Below are positions 50,562 to 59,194 of a stretch of DNA of 64,000 bases, piece by piece. Origin of the DNA: Candidatus Saccharimonadota bacterium (GTDB lineage: Bacteria > Patescibacteriota > Saccharimonadia > Saccharimonadales > Saccharimonadaceae); assembly GCA_017432025.1 (NCBI GenBank), contig JAFRJX010000002.1, positions 1-64,000 of the forward strand, written 5' to 3'. How positions within the stretch are numbered: position 1 is the first letter of the stretch; each line of letters begins with the position of its first letter. Under the pieces are notes generated by a model, which saw only the letters and a program-made list of their open reading frames with translations, made no database searches and was not told where the DNA came from. The position numbers and the translations under genes were made by a program.

Positions 50562-51875
50562 ATGGACAAGCGTAGACTTAAAGCAGGTTTCTTGGTGACG
50601 TTGGCATTTATGCTCGGCACGGTAGTTCCGTGCGTTTCAGCTTATGCAACGATGCCGGAAGTGATGCTGGAAATGTTTGCGCAGAACAACATTCTGTTTT
50701 ACGATCCATACGGTTCAAATGCTTGCGTGGATGCCGGTTCGCCAAACTATCAAGTGGTAGATCCGTCAACGGTTTATATTAATGCAGATGATAACGCGAG
50801 TGCAATTATGGGCACTTTGATGGCGAATGGCTATTCCGAGCAATCAGCAGCTGCAATTATTGGTAACATGTACGCCGAGTCGGGGCTTAACCCAAGGATT
50901 CTCCAAGGTGGTGCGATTGTGTCAGAAGATTTCCGTGCCTATGATAATGGTAGCAAAACTTATTCCGGTGGTTTTGGTTTAGTGCAGTGGGATTTCTGGT
51001 CACGCGTGGAAGGCTTGCAGAATTATGCTGATAGCCATGGCTATCCGGTGACTTCAATGCAAGCGCAGGTAGGTTGGGCAATTGAAGAGCTACCGCAGTA
51101 CGGTTATGGACCGAGCCAGCTCAATGCTATGAGTATGGAAGATGCCGTGTATGGTATTTGGCGTAACTACGAAAACCCAGCTACGGAAGATTACGAAACG
51201 CGTCTGAGCTATGCTTATCAGTTCCTTGGGATTGACCCAAGTGAACTTCCGGAACTAGTTCCGGGTGATGGTTCTGGTGGCGGTAGTGGAGAATACGTGA
51301 ACTGTGTGCCAGAAGGTTACGGCGATTCCGGTACACCGATTACGGTGGATGGTGTAGTTTCATACAACCAGTGCGATCCGGCGTGGGGTAGCATGAACTA
51401 TGGCAACCAAGGTATTCATGGTAGCGATATGAACTCAATTTGTGAATCTGGTTGTGGCCCGACTTCATTTGCTTCGATTCTTGCTACGATGGGTATGAGC
51501 GTTACTCCGGCGGAGACGGCGGATATTGCCGGTCAAGCGGGTATGCACGTACGGTGTGGTGACGGTAGTTTGTGCGGTAGTAGCTGGGAGATTTCGCGAG
51601 TACTAGCTAACCATTACGGACTTCAAGCTGAAAACTTAGGTAATGCTAGCGTGGACACGATTAATGCAGCGCTCAAAGCTGGCAAAATGATTCATGCGGT
51701 GGGCGCTGGTGGCTTGCCATTTACTGAAGGTGGTCACTATGTAGCGATTGTTGGCATTACGGATTCTGGTGAATGGATTGTGGCTGATTCGGCCGGTAGC
51801 CACGAGCCAGTAGCAAGCTATGACCCATATCAAGTAACATCGGGCTTATCAAACGCCTACGCAATCAGTAAATAG
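50562..51875 (+). CDS. Secreted peptidoglycan hydrolase: phage-tail-lysozyme-like domain plus C39-like peptidase
   Basis: 437 residues. A signal peptide (about 8-28) is followed by the NNILFYDPYGS motif. A phage-tail-lysozyme-type domain (about 75-225) has AAAIIGNMYAESGLNP with the probable catalytic glutamate, and GGFGLVQWDF. The C-terminal half resembles C39-like papain-fold peptidases: CGPTSFASILATMG with the catalytic cysteine, and GGHYVAIVGI with the histidine. TATACT lies 7 bases before the ATG at 50562, which decides this start. Confidence 0.85.
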   Translation: MDKRRLKAGFLVTLAFMLGTVVPCVSAYATMPEVMLEMFAQNNILFYDPYGSNACVDAGSPNYQVVDPSTVYINADDNASAIMGTLMANGYSEQSAAAIIGNMYAESGLNPRILQGGAIVSEDFRAYDNGSKTYSGGFGLVQWDFWSRVEGLQNYADSHGYPVTSMQAQVGWAIEELPQYGYGPSQLNAMSMEDAVYGIWRNYENPATEDYETRLSYAYQFLGIDPSELPELVPGDGSGGGSGEYVNCVPEGYGDSGTPITVDGVVSYNQCDPAWGSMNYGNQGIHGSDMNSICESGCGPTSFASILATMGMSVTPAETADIAGQAGMHVRCGDGSLCGSSWEISRVLANHYGLQAENLGNASVDTINAALKAGKMIHAVGAGGLPFTEGGHYVAIVGITDSGEWIVADSAGSHEPVASYDPYQVTSGLSNAYAISK

Positions 51876-51876
51876 T

Positions 51877-52395
51877 ATGAATAACGAGAATTTATTAACC
51901 GGGACTAAAAGGGGCAGAGCCATTCTAGTAATTGGCGGGCTTTTTGTATTTGCGATTATCGTACTGGTTGTTTTAATCGCGACTGGCGTAATTAAGCTGG
52001 GTGAAGAAAAACCAGGTTTACCGTCTGACGATGAACGTATCACGACGGAAGTTGACCCGATTTCTGGTGAAACAATTCGTAAAATCAAGGAAGATCCGGA
52101 AGTAAAAGAAGGCTCAATTATCATGATTGGTATTTACCAAATCAAGAAGATGGGCCTCATGGCAGACCAATATTCGAAGCTTGTGAACACGCTTGCAAAA
52201 TACGTTTCCACGAATCGCCCAGACGTGAAGCAAATCAGCTATAAGCGCGACAGCTACAAATATACCAATACCAAGCGTACCAAGATGTATTTCATGTTCG
52301 TAACAAATGAAGGTGAGTCATTTGACGTCAATATGGACACTAAAGGTTCGATTAAAGACATTGATATCAAAATCACCAAACACGAAGACGAATAA
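51877..52395 (+). CDS. Hypothetical single-pass membrane protein
   Basis: 172 residues: cytoplasmic start, one membrane helix (about 17-38), then an outside domain of about 130 residues that is Lys-rich and likely alpha/beta. Starts 1 base after the hydrolase stop. Function unknown; position matches that of the 238-residue protein behind the first hydrolase. Confidence 0.7.
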   Translation: MNNENLLTGTKRGRAILVIGGLFVFAIIVLVVLIATGVIKLGEEKPGLPSDDERITTEVDPISGETIRKIKEDPEVKEGSIIMIGIYQIKKMGLMADQYSKLVNTLAKYVSTNRPDVKQISYKRDSYKYTNTKRTKMYFMFVTNEGESFDVNMDTKGSIKDIDIKITKHEDE

Positions 52396-52421
52396 TTCTC
52401 AAAAAATCTCTTAAAAACCCC

Positions 52422-52450
52422 TTGTAATCTCTTGAAAAGTGTGGTAAAAT
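52422..52450 (+). promoter_or_regulatory. Promoter of the ribosomal protein operon
   Basis: TTGTAA at 52422-52427, 17-base spacer, TAAAAT at 52445-52450 preceded by TGTGG. Confidence 0.6.
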
Positions 52451-52456
52451 TATAGC

Positions 52457-52556
52457 GTTATCTAGACATAAGGTGAGGTCTTCTGTGATTTTAACAGGGG
52501 AAACCGGCCTAAAAGTCTAGTTTTAATAGTGTAAAAAAATAAAGGAAAGGATAAGG
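52457..52556 (+). promoter_or_regulatory. Structured leader of the ribosomal protein operon
   Basis: About 100 bases of leader. A stem closed by CTAGAC (52462-52467) and GTCTAG (52515-52520) encloses about 47 bases that include AAGG and CCTAA partners. A single-stranded A-rich stretch and a purine-rich AAAGGAAAGG follow, then the L3 ATG. The position suits autoregulation by an operon-encoded protein such as L4; that is inference. Confidence 0.5.
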
Positions 52557-53177
52557 ATGCAAGTCATTCTCGGCACCAAAATTGGTATGACCCAGATCAT
52601 CGGCGAAGATGGTGTAGTTACTCCTGTAACGATTCTTCAAGCCGGCCCAGCCACGGTGACTCAGATTAAAACCGTCGAAACCGATGGTTATAACGCTGTG
52701 CAGGTGGGTTATGGTCAGGGTAAGAATCTGAGCAAGTCGGTTGCTGGCCACGTAAAGAAGGCCGGTGAAAATATTAATCCTAAAGTCTTGAAGGAATTTC
52801 GTGTTGATGAAATCCCAGAAGGACTAAAGCTTGGTGATACTCTCACGGTTGAGAGCTTCAAGCTTGGTGACAAAGTTTCTGTGACTGGCACGAGCAAAGG
52901 TAAAGGCTATGCCGGTACCGTCAAGCGCTGGAACTTTAACGAATCCCGTAATACCCATGGTTTTAAGGGCGACATTCGTAAAGTTGGTTCCATTGGTTCG
53001 ATGTACCCACAGAAAGTCTTCAAAGGCAAAAGAATGCCAGGCCGTATGGGCCACGACACCGTCACTGTCAAAAACTTGGTTGTTGCATACATTGATGCAG
53101 CCAACAATCTAATCGGTCTTAAAGGCGCTGTGCCTGGTCCGAAAAAAGGAATCGTAACGGTGGAGGGAAAGGAATAA
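52557..53177 (+). CDS. rplC: 50S ribosomal protein L3
   Basis: 206 residues. It begins VILGTKIGMTQI and has the loop segment TRNTHGFKGDIRKVGSIGSMYPQKVFKGKRMPGRMG in the usual position (here with N for S). First gene of the operon; rpsJ (S10), normally before it, is absent. Confidence 0.96.
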   Translation: MQVILGTKIGMTQIIGEDGVVTPVTILQAGPATVTQIKTVETDGYNAVQVGYGQGKNLSKSVAGHVKKAGENINPKVLKEFRVDEIPEGLKLGDTLTVESFKLGDKVSVTGTSKGKGYAGTVKRWNFNESRNTHGFKGDIRKVGSIGSMYPQKVFKGKRMPGRMGHDTVTVKNLVVAYIDAANNLIGLKGAVPGPKKGIVTVEGKE

Positions 53178-53178
53178 G

Positions 53179-53775
53179 ATGGCTACTTTAGATAAAGATG
53201 TATTCGGCCTTTCCGTCGAAAATCATGAATTAGTAAAGCTTGCATACGATGCATATCTTGCAAATTCACGTTCATCACACGCTAAAACTTTGAAGCGTGG
53301 TGAAGTCCGTGGTGGTGGCAAGAAGCCATGGAAGCAAAAAGGTACTGGTCGTGCTCGTTTTGGTTCGACTCGTAACCCAATCTGGCGCCATGGTGGTGTA
53401 GCATTTGGTCGCACCGGCGAAGAGAACTTCACTAAGAAGATCTCACGCGGCGCTAAACTCCAAGCCGTACGCCAAGCTCTTTCAATTAAGAACAAAGACA
53501 AGGCTGTATTTGTACTTGAGCCAACCGTTAAACTTGATGGTAAGACCAAGACCGCAGCTAAGGTTCTTAAAGACATGAAGCTCGAAGATAAGTTAGTACT
53601 CGCCGTGGTTTCTGAGAAGACCCCAGAGATTCTTCGCTCAACCAACAATCTTCCAAACGTGAAGCTTGTACGTGCAACTTATCTCAATGTATTTGATATC
53701 ATGAACGCTGATGCAATCGTATTTGGCGATGCAGGACTTAAAGCAACTGTAAAGTGGCTGAAGGGAGAGAAGTAA
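53179..53775 (+). CDS. rplD: 50S ribosomal protein L4
   Basis: 198 residues. SSHAKTLKRGEVRGGGKKPWKQKGTGRAR is the long loop lining the exit tunnel; the C-terminal part has PNVKLVRATYLNVFDIMNAD. One base separates it from rplC. In enterobacteria L4 represses this operon. Confidence 0.96.
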   Translation: MATLDKDVFGLSVENHELVKLAYDAYLANSRSSHAKTLKRGEVRGGGKKPWKQKGTGRARFGSTRNPIWRHGGVAFGRTGEENFTKKISRGAKLQAVRQALSIKNKDKAVFVLEPTVKLDGKTKTAAKVLKDMKLEDKLVLAVVSEKTPEILRSTNNLPNVKLVRATYLNVFDIMNADAIVFGDAGLKATVKWLKGEK

Positions 53776-53776
53776 A

Positions 53777-54220
53777 ATGGCAGACGCAAAAACCAATATT
53801 AATCTTCACATCCTCGAGCCACGTGCTACTGAGAAAACCTACCTTGAGCAAACCAAGCGCACTTACGTATTTATCGTAAAGCGCTCGACTTCAAAACAAG
53901 AAGTGGCCAAGATGGTTGAAAAAGAATTTAATGTGAAAGTTACAGACGTTCGCACGATGATCCGCGACGGTAAGAAAACTAAATTCAGCAAGGGCAAGCA
54001 CGCTTACCCAGGCATTACTCACCGCCAAGATCGCAAGTTCGCTTATGTAACTTTAGCTGAAGGCAATTCAATTCGTGTATTTGATGAGCCAGAAAAAGAA
54101 GATAATAAAACCAGCGCAAAGGAAGCCAAGAAAGCTGAAAAAGCAGCTAAGAAGGCTGATTCGAAGAACAGCCGCAGCGCAGCGAAGGCTGACAAGAATG
54201 CAGGTAAGGAGAATAAATAA
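53777..54220 (+). CDS. rplW: 50S ribosomal protein L23 with long charged C-terminal tail
   Basis: 147 residues against about 95-100 usually. The core (PRATEKTYLEQTKRTYVFIV; KEFNVKVTDVRTM) is typical. Residues from about 105 form a Lys/Ala-rich tail (KEAKKAEKAAKKADSKN). L23 sits at the exit tunnel and docks SRP and trigger factor, so a tail here is notable. It overlaps rplB by 1 base. Confidence 0.94.
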   Translation: MADAKTNINLHILEPRATEKTYLEQTKRTYVFIVKRSTSKQEVAKMVEKEFNVKVTDVRTMIRDGKKTKFSKGKHAYPGITHRQDRKFAYVTLAEGNSIRVFDEPEKEDNKTSAKEAKKAEKAAKKADSKNSRSAAKADKNAGKENK

Positions 54221-55053
54221 TGGCTATAAAAGCATATCGCCCGATTACTCCGGCGCAACGTCAGAAGACGACAGAAGATTATGACCAAATCACGACTAAG
54301 AAGCCGATGAAGTCACTTCTCGCCGCCAAGAAGCAGCAAGCGGGTAAGAACAATCAAGGCCGTATCACCGTCCGCCATCGTGGTGGTGGTGTAAAGCGCC
54401 ACTATCGTATTATGACCTACAACCTTCCAAAAGGTCTTACCCTTAAGGTTGAGGAAATCGAATACGATCCAAACCGTTCAGCACGCATTGCTCGTGTGAA
54501 AGATCAAAACGGTACATATTATTATGTACTCGCTGATACGAAGATGGAAAAAGGTACCACCTTCAAGACCGGCGATGTTGAAGTTGAAGATTCAAACCGT
54601 CTTCCACTCGAAAACATCCCAGTCGGTACATTTGTTTACGCAATCGAATTAACGCCAGGTCGTGGAGCTCAAATGGTTCGCGCTGCTGGTGCTTCTGCAC
54701 AATTAATGGCAAAAGAAGATGGCTATGCTACCCTCAAGATGCCTTCAGGCGAAGTCCGCAAGGTCCTCGCTAGTTGCGAAGCTTCGATTGGTACCGTATC
54801 AAACTTACAGCATCAGAACGTTAAAATTGGTGCAGCCGGTCGCAAGCGCCGCAAAGGCATTCGCCCAACTGTACGTGGTGTCGTGATGAACGCTACGGAT
54901 CACCCACACGGTGGTGGTGACGGTGGTCGTCACGGTTCTGGTAAAGCTCCAAGAACTCCTTGGGGTCAGCTCACGCTTGGTTACCGTACTCGTCATAATA
55001 AGAAAACTAATAAAATGATCGTGCGCAGTCGCCACGAAGGAAAGAGGAAATAA
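54220..55053 (+). CDS. rplB: 50S ribosomal protein L2
   Basis: 277 residues. It shows [44 protein letters not shown] with the conserved histidine, and [16 protein letters not shown]. Full length. Confidence 0.97.
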   Translation: MAIKAYRPITPAQRQKTTEDYDQITTKKPMKSLLAAKKQQAGKNNQGRITVRHRGGGVKRHYRIMTYNLPKGLTLKVEEIEYDPNRSARIARVKDQNGTYYYVLADTKMEKGTTFKTGDVEVEDSNRLPLENIPVGTFVYAIELTPGRGAQMVRAAGASAQLMAKEDGYATLKMPSGEVRKVLASCEASIGTVSNLQHQNVKIGAAGRKRRKGIRPTVRGVVMNATDHPHGGGDGGRHGSGKAPRTPWGQLTLGYRTRHNKKTNKMIVRSRHEGKRK

Positions 55054-55346
55054 TGTCTCGGAGTCTTAAGAAAGGTCTATTTGTAGACTACAAACTCGCG
55101 AAGAAGGTTGCCGCTCTCTCCGCCGAAGATCGCACCGTGATCAAGACTTGGGCCCGCCAGTCGACGATTTCACCAGAAATGGTTGGTCGTACGATTGCCG
55201 TTCACAACGGTAAAATGCACGTGCCTGTGTTTATTTCAGAAAACATGGTCGGTCACAAGCTTGGCGAGTTCGCGCCAACCCGTAAATTTAAGCGCCATGG
55301 CGGTAAGAAAGCCGCTGAAGCTGCAGCTGCGAAAGGAAAGGCATAA
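55053..55346 (+). CDS. rpsS: 30S ribosomal protein S19
   Basis: 97 residues: [36 protein letters not shown] and [16 protein letters not shown]. The ATG overlaps the rplB stop by 1 base. An Ala/Lys-rich tail of about 12 residues is added. Confidence 0.96.
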   Translation: MSRSLKKGLFVDYKLAKKVAALSAEDRTVIKTWARQSTISPEMVGRTIAVHNGKMHVPVFISENMVGHKLGEFAPTRKFKRHGGKKAAEAAAAKGKA

Positions 55347-55348
55347 TT

Positions 55349-55720
55349 ATGACTACACATTTCGCACATGCATATGAAAAAGGCATTGATTCACAGCCAC
55401 GCAAGACCAGCGTAGTTGCATCACTCGTACGTGATCGCTATGTAGCTGACGCGGTAGTGATTCTTGAGAACACTCCACGCCGTGCTGCTCGTGCAGTTCT
55501 TAAAGCCGTTGAATCAGCTAATGCAAATTTGATTAATAATTCGAAGGTTTCGATTGATCCGAAAACCATTAGAATCGCCCGTATCTTTGTAACGAGTGGC
55601 ACCCGTATGCGTCGCTATGTCCCAGCATCACGTGGTCGCGCACTTCCTTACGAAAAGATTAGTAGCAATATCTTTGTCGAGGTCGCCGGCGAAGAAAAAG
55701 TAAAGAAGGAGAATAAGTAA
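55349..55720 (+). CDS. rplV: 50S ribosomal protein L22
   Basis: 123 residues. The helical core (TSVVASLVRDRYVADAVVILENTPRRAARAVLKAVESANAN) and the tunnel-lining hairpin with RYVPASRGRALPYEK match L22. Confidence 0.94.
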   Translation: MTTHFAHAYEKGIDSQPRKTSVVASLVRDRYVADAVVILENTPRRAARAVLKAVESANANLINNSKVSIDPKTIRIARIFVTSGTRMRRYVPASRGRALPYEKISSNIFVEVAGEEKVKKENK

Positions 55721-55721
55721 T

Positions 55722-56348
55722 ATGGGTCAAAAGGTTAATCCCATCTCTTACCGTCTCCAGGTCAGCAAAGACTGGTCTTCCAAGTGGTTTACCCGCAAGG
55801 CTGATTTCCGTCACTGGCTTGTTGAGGACGTCAAGATTCGCGAAATGATTGAGGATCGCTTTAAGAGCCGCCCAACCATCGCTAGAATCAATATTGAACG
55901 CTCCGCTAACCTTACTACGATTACGATTCTCACCGCTAAAGCTGGTGCTGTAATCGGTAAGCAAGGCGCAGGTATCAATGAGCTTAAGAAAGAGCTCGAA
56001 AAGATCGTCGCTGGTCCAGTACGTATCAACGTCGAAGAAGTTAAAAAACCAGAATTAAACGCTAAACTTGTGGCCGAGAACATCGGTTTCCAACTTGGCA
56101 AGCGTATGAATTTCCGCCGTGCAGTCAAGATGGCTCTGCAATCAACGATGAATGCCGGTGCTAAGGGTGTACGTATCGAGGTTTCCGGTCGTCTCAACGG
56201 TGCTGAAATGTCTCGCCGTGAGAAATTCATTGAAGGCTCAGTGCCTCTACATACGCTAAGAGCAGACATTGATTTCCATTGTCATCATGCTCCAACCATT
56301 GCCGGTATCGTTGGCGTAAAGGTTTGGATCTACAAGGGGGAGAAATAA
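55722..56348 (+). CDS. rpsC: 30S ribosomal protein S3
   Basis: 208 residues: GQKVNPISYRLQ, a KH domain with VIGKQGAGINELKKEL, and the C-terminal RIEVSGRLNGAEMSRREKF and GIVGVKVWIYKGE. Confidence 0.97.
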   Translation: MGQKVNPISYRLQVSKDWSSKWFTRKADFRHWLVEDVKIREMIEDRFKSRPTIARINIERSANLTTITILTAKAGAVIGKQGAGINELKKELEKIVAGPVRINVEEVKKPELNAKLVAENIGFQLGKRMNFRRAVKMALQSTMNAGAKGVRIEVSGRLNGAEMSRREKFIEGSVPLHTLRADIDFHCHHAPTIAGIVGVKVWIYKGEK

Positions 56349-56349
56349 G

Positions 56350-56769
56350 ATGGCTATTTTACTTCCAAAGAAAACTGCACACCGCAAGGTACGCAAAGGT
56401 AAAAATGAAGGCGTTGCAACTCGTTGCAACACGGTCGCTTTCGGTGATTACGGTCTGATGTCACTCGACAATGAACGTATCAACAGCCGCCAAATCGAGG
56501 CTGCCCGTCAGGCGATTACCCGTTACATTAAACGTGGTGGTAAGATCTGGATTCGCATTTTCCCGCATACTCCAGTGACCAAGAAACCACTTGATGTGAA
56601 AATGGGTTCCGGTAAAGGTGAACCACAGTTCTTCGTAGCTAAGGTGAAAGCCGGTACCGTGATGTTTGAGATTGCTGATGTAACTGATGAGCAAGCAAAA
56701 GAAGCACTTCGCTTAGCTTCTCACAAGTTGCCAGTTAAATGCAAAATTATTAAGAAAGAGGAGTTCTAA
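56350..56769 (+). CDS. rplP: 50S ribosomal protein L16
   Basis: 139 residues: HRKVRKGKNEGVATR, IEAARQAITRYIKRGGKIWIRIFPHTPVTKKP, and MGSGKGEPQFFVAKVKAG. One base before rpsQ, leaving no room for rpmC (L29), which normally lies here. Confidence 0.96.
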   Translation: MAILLPKKTAHRKVRKGKNEGVATRCNTVAFGDYGLMSLDNERINSRQIEAARQAITRYIKRGGKIWIRIFPHTPVTKKPLDVKMGSGKGEPQFFVAKVKAGTVMFEIADVTDEQAKEALRLASHKLPVKCKIIKKEEF

Positions 56770-56770
56770 T

Positions 56771-57106
56771 ATGGCACACACATTACAAGGAATTGTGACC
56801 TCCGACAAGCGTGATAAGACCATTACCGTCTCCATCGTAAGTCGCGAGACTCATCCACTCTATCGTAAGCAGTACACGAAGACTCGTAAGTACACCGCTC
56901 ACGATGAGAAGAATGAAGCCAAGGTTGGCGATCGTGTAGAAATCATGATGGTCGCTCCAATCTCCAAGACGAAGGCATACAAGCTCGTGAAGATTCTCGA
57001 GAAGTCACGTGGTACTGTCGAACTTAAGGACGATGTAAACACCGTGGAAATGCCAGAGAAGATTGGCGCTGACAAAGTCGCTAAGGCAGAGAAGGGGGAA
57101 GAATAA
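56771..57106 (+). CDS. rpsQ: 30S ribosomal protein S17 with C-terminal extension
   Basis: 111 residues, about 25 longer than usual. The core has [50 protein letters not shown] and SKTKAYKLV. The acidic/basic tail after about residue 82 is extra. Confidence 0.94.
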   Translation: MAHTLQGIVTSDKRDKTITVSIVSRETHPLYRKQYTKTRKYTAHDEKNEAKVGDRVEIMMVAPISKTKAYKLVKILEKSRGTVELKDDVNTVEMPEKIGADKVAKAEKGEE

Positions 57107-57107
57107 T

Positions 57108-57476
57108 ATGATTCAACAAGAAACCAGATTAAAAGTTGCTGACAACAGCGGCGCCAAGGAGCTCGGAGTCATCCGCGTGCTCGGTGGTACCCGTGCTCGT
57201 TATGCACGTGTCGGCGATATCGTCACTTGTTCAGTGAAGGATGCATCCCCAACTGGTAACGTCAAGAAGAAGGCAGTGGTGAAGGCCGTAATCGTACGTA
57301 CCGTTCAACCAATTCGCCGTCCAGATGGTTCGACCATCCGTTTCGATGAAAACGCAGCTGTGCTCGTCAATGAGGACAAGACGCCAAAAGGCACTCGTGT
57401 CTTTGGCCCAATCCCACGCGAGCTTCGTGATCTCGGCTTTACGAAGATTATTAGCTTAGCACCGGAGGTACTCTAA
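57108..57476 (+). CDS. rplN: 50S ribosomal protein L14
   Basis: 122 residues from the ATG at 57108 ([19 protein letters not shown]). [28 protein letters not shown] and [17 protein letters not shown] are diagnostic. An upstream in-frame ATG at 57063 lies inside rpsQ and is not the start. GGGGGAA precedes the ATG. Confidence 0.97.
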   Translation: MIQQETRLKVADNSGAKELGVIRVLGGTRARYARVGDIVTCSVKDASPTGNVKKKAVVKAVIVRTVQPIRRPDGSTIRFDENAAVLVNEDKTPKGTRVFGPIPRELRDLGFTKIISLAPEVL

Positions 57477-57477
57477 G

Positions 57478-57774
57478 ATGGCACAGAATTTGAAAGCAAA
57501 TGACACCGTGCTTGTAATCGCAGGCGACAACAAAGGCAAGAAAACTAAAATTGTCAAAATCGATCGCAAGGCCGGTAAAGCTATGCTCGAGGGCATCGGT
57601 GTAGTGGAACGCCACATGAAGAAGTCTTACACCAATCCAAAAGGTGGCAAAAAGACCATTCACGTTGGAATTGATTTATCGAATTTGAAGCTTGTAGAAG
57701 CGGCAAAGGTTGAAAAGAAAGCTGCTAAGAAAGCAGACAAGAAAGACGCTAAGGCAAAGAAAGGAGCTAAGTAA
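57478..57774 (+). CDS. rplX: 50S ribosomal protein L24
   Basis: 98 residues: a KOW motif (NDTVLVIAGDNKGKKTKIVKI), VVERHMKK and a Lys/Ala-rich tail (KKAAKKADKKDAKAKKGAK). The stop overlaps the rplE ATG by 1 base. Confidence 0.94.
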   Translation: MAQNLKANDTVLVIAGDNKGKKTKIVKIDRKAGKAMLEGIGVVERHMKKSYTNPKGGKKTIHVGIDLSNLKLVEAAKVEKKAAKKADKKDAKAKKGAK

Positions 57775-58358
57775 TGGCGGACAAGAAATCTGCAGCTAAA
57801 ACTGCACCTCGCCTTAAAGAGCTCTACAACAACGAGCTGAAGGCGAAACTCATGAAGGAACTCAAGTTAAAGAACATTAATGAGGTTCCAGAACTTAAAA
57901 AAGTGATTGTCTCTTGTGGCGTCGGTAAGAAGCGCGAAGATAAGAAATTCACCGAAACGGTGGAACTTACCATCGCTAAGATTACCGGTCAAGCAGCCAC
58001 TTCGAGACTCGCAAAGAAATCGATTGCTACATTTAAGATTCGTAAAGGTATGGGCGCCCCAGTTGGCTACCTCACCACTCTACGTAACGACAAAATGTAT
58101 GAATTCGTCGATCGTTTGATCAATATCGCACTCCCTCACGTTCGTGATTTCCACGGTGTGAGCCGCACTGCATTTGATAAGCAAGGTAATTACAATCTCG
58201 GTCTCAAAGAGCAAACTGTGTTCCCAGAAATTACTTTCGAAGACGCAGCTGCACTCCACGGCCTTGAAGTTACGTTTATTATTAAGAATGGTTCAAAGGA
58301 AGGAAGCACTAAATTGCTAGAACTCTTCGGAATGCCGTTTGAGAAAGGAGACAAGTAA
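57774..58358 (+). CDS. rplE: 50S ribosomal protein L5
   Basis: 194 residues: [46 protein letters not shown]-like [26 protein letters not shown], and a short N-terminal extension. Binds 5S rRNA in known ribosomes. Confidence 0.96.
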   Translation: MADKKSAAKTAPRLKELYNNELKAKLMKELKLKNINEVPELKKVIVSCGVGKKREDKKFTETVELTIAKITGQAATSRLAKKSIATFKIRKGMGAPVGYLTTLRNDKMYEFVDRLINIALPHVRDFHGVSRTAFDKQGNYNLGLKEQTVFPEITFEDAAALHGLEVTFIIKNGSKEGSTKLLELFGMPFEKGDK

Positions 58359-58359
58359 G

Positions 58360-58629
58360 ATGGCTAAGAAATCTGCTGTACTCCGTGACGAAAAACGCCG
58401 CAAAATGTACGAAAAATATAAAGCTAAGCGTGCCGAATTAAAGGCTGCTGGTGATCTCGAAGGTCTCCAGAAGCTTCCACGCAACGCATCACCTACGCGT
58501 CTCAAAAACCGTGACATGCTAGATGGTCGTCCACGTGGTTACATGCGCCGCTTTGGCCTCAGTCGTATTAACTTCCGGGAAAAAGCATCGAAGGGCGAGA
58601 TTCCTGGTGTAACTAAGAGTAGCTGGTAG
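58360..58629 (+). CDS. rpsN: 30S ribosomal protein S14 (zinc-free type)
   Basis: 89 residues from the ATG at 58360. [37 protein letters not shown] is typical. The four zinc cysteines of the short S14 type are absent. An upstream ATG at 58339 lies inside rplE. Confidence 0.95.
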   Translation: MAKKSAVLRDEKRRKMYEKYKAKRAELKAAGDLEGLQKLPRNASPTRLKNRDMLDGRPRGYMRRFGLSRINFREKASKGEIPGVTKSSW

Positions 58630-58645
58630 GAGAAAGGAGAAAGAT

Positions 58646-59047
58646 ATGTCACTTCAAACAACTGATCAAATCGCCGATTTACTTACCCGCATTCGTAATG
58701 CGATTTCGGCAAACAAGACTGAAATCCTCGTTCCTACTTCGAAACTCAAAGAGGCAATCGTTGCGATTTTAGTAAAGAATGGTTATCTCGCTTCATATAA
58801 AGTTGAGGATGGCAAACCACGTGGTTTACTCCACATTGTCATTAACGAACCAGGCACTTTGGCAAAAATCAATGAAATCACCAAGGTTTCAAAGCCAGGT
58901 CGCCGCGTTTACTCAGCCGCTGATGAACTCCCAGTAGTTAAGTCTGGTCGTGGTACGGTAATCGTATCCACCTCAAAAGGCTTAATGACTGGCCGCGATG
59001 CTAAGAAGAATCGTCTTGGCGGTGAGATTCTCGTTCGCGTTTGGTAA
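58646..59047 (+). CDS. rpsH: 30S ribosomal protein S8
   Basis: 133 residues: DQIADLLTRIRNAISANK, SKPGRRVYSAADELPVVKSGRGTVIVSTSKGLMTGRDAKKNRLGGEILVRVW. It is the last gene of the operon; L6, L18, S5, L15 and secY, which normally follow, are not in the remaining window. Confidence 0.97.
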   Translation: MSLQTTDQIADLLTRIRNAISANKTEILVPTSKLKEAIVAILVKNGYLASYKVEDGKPRGLLHIVINEPGTLAKINEITKVSKPGRRVYSAADELPVVKSGRGTVIVSTSKGLMTGRDAKKNRLGGEILVRVW

Positions 59048-59071
59048 CGCAAAAGTTTGACCGCTTCACGA

Positions 59072-59103
59072 ATACCACCATATATAATATATGGTGGTAT
59101 TTT
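59072..59103 (+). terminator. Palindromic terminator after rpsH
   Basis: ATACCACCATATATA and its complement, closing directly into a TATTTTC tail. It ends the ribosomal protein operon. Confidence 0.7.
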
Positions 59104-59194
59104 CTATGTTTAAACCATAAAAATTAACATAAACAATACTTGTTTTAGGCATGGCTTAAGCATTATAATTGATGTATAAAACTGTGGAGGAAAA

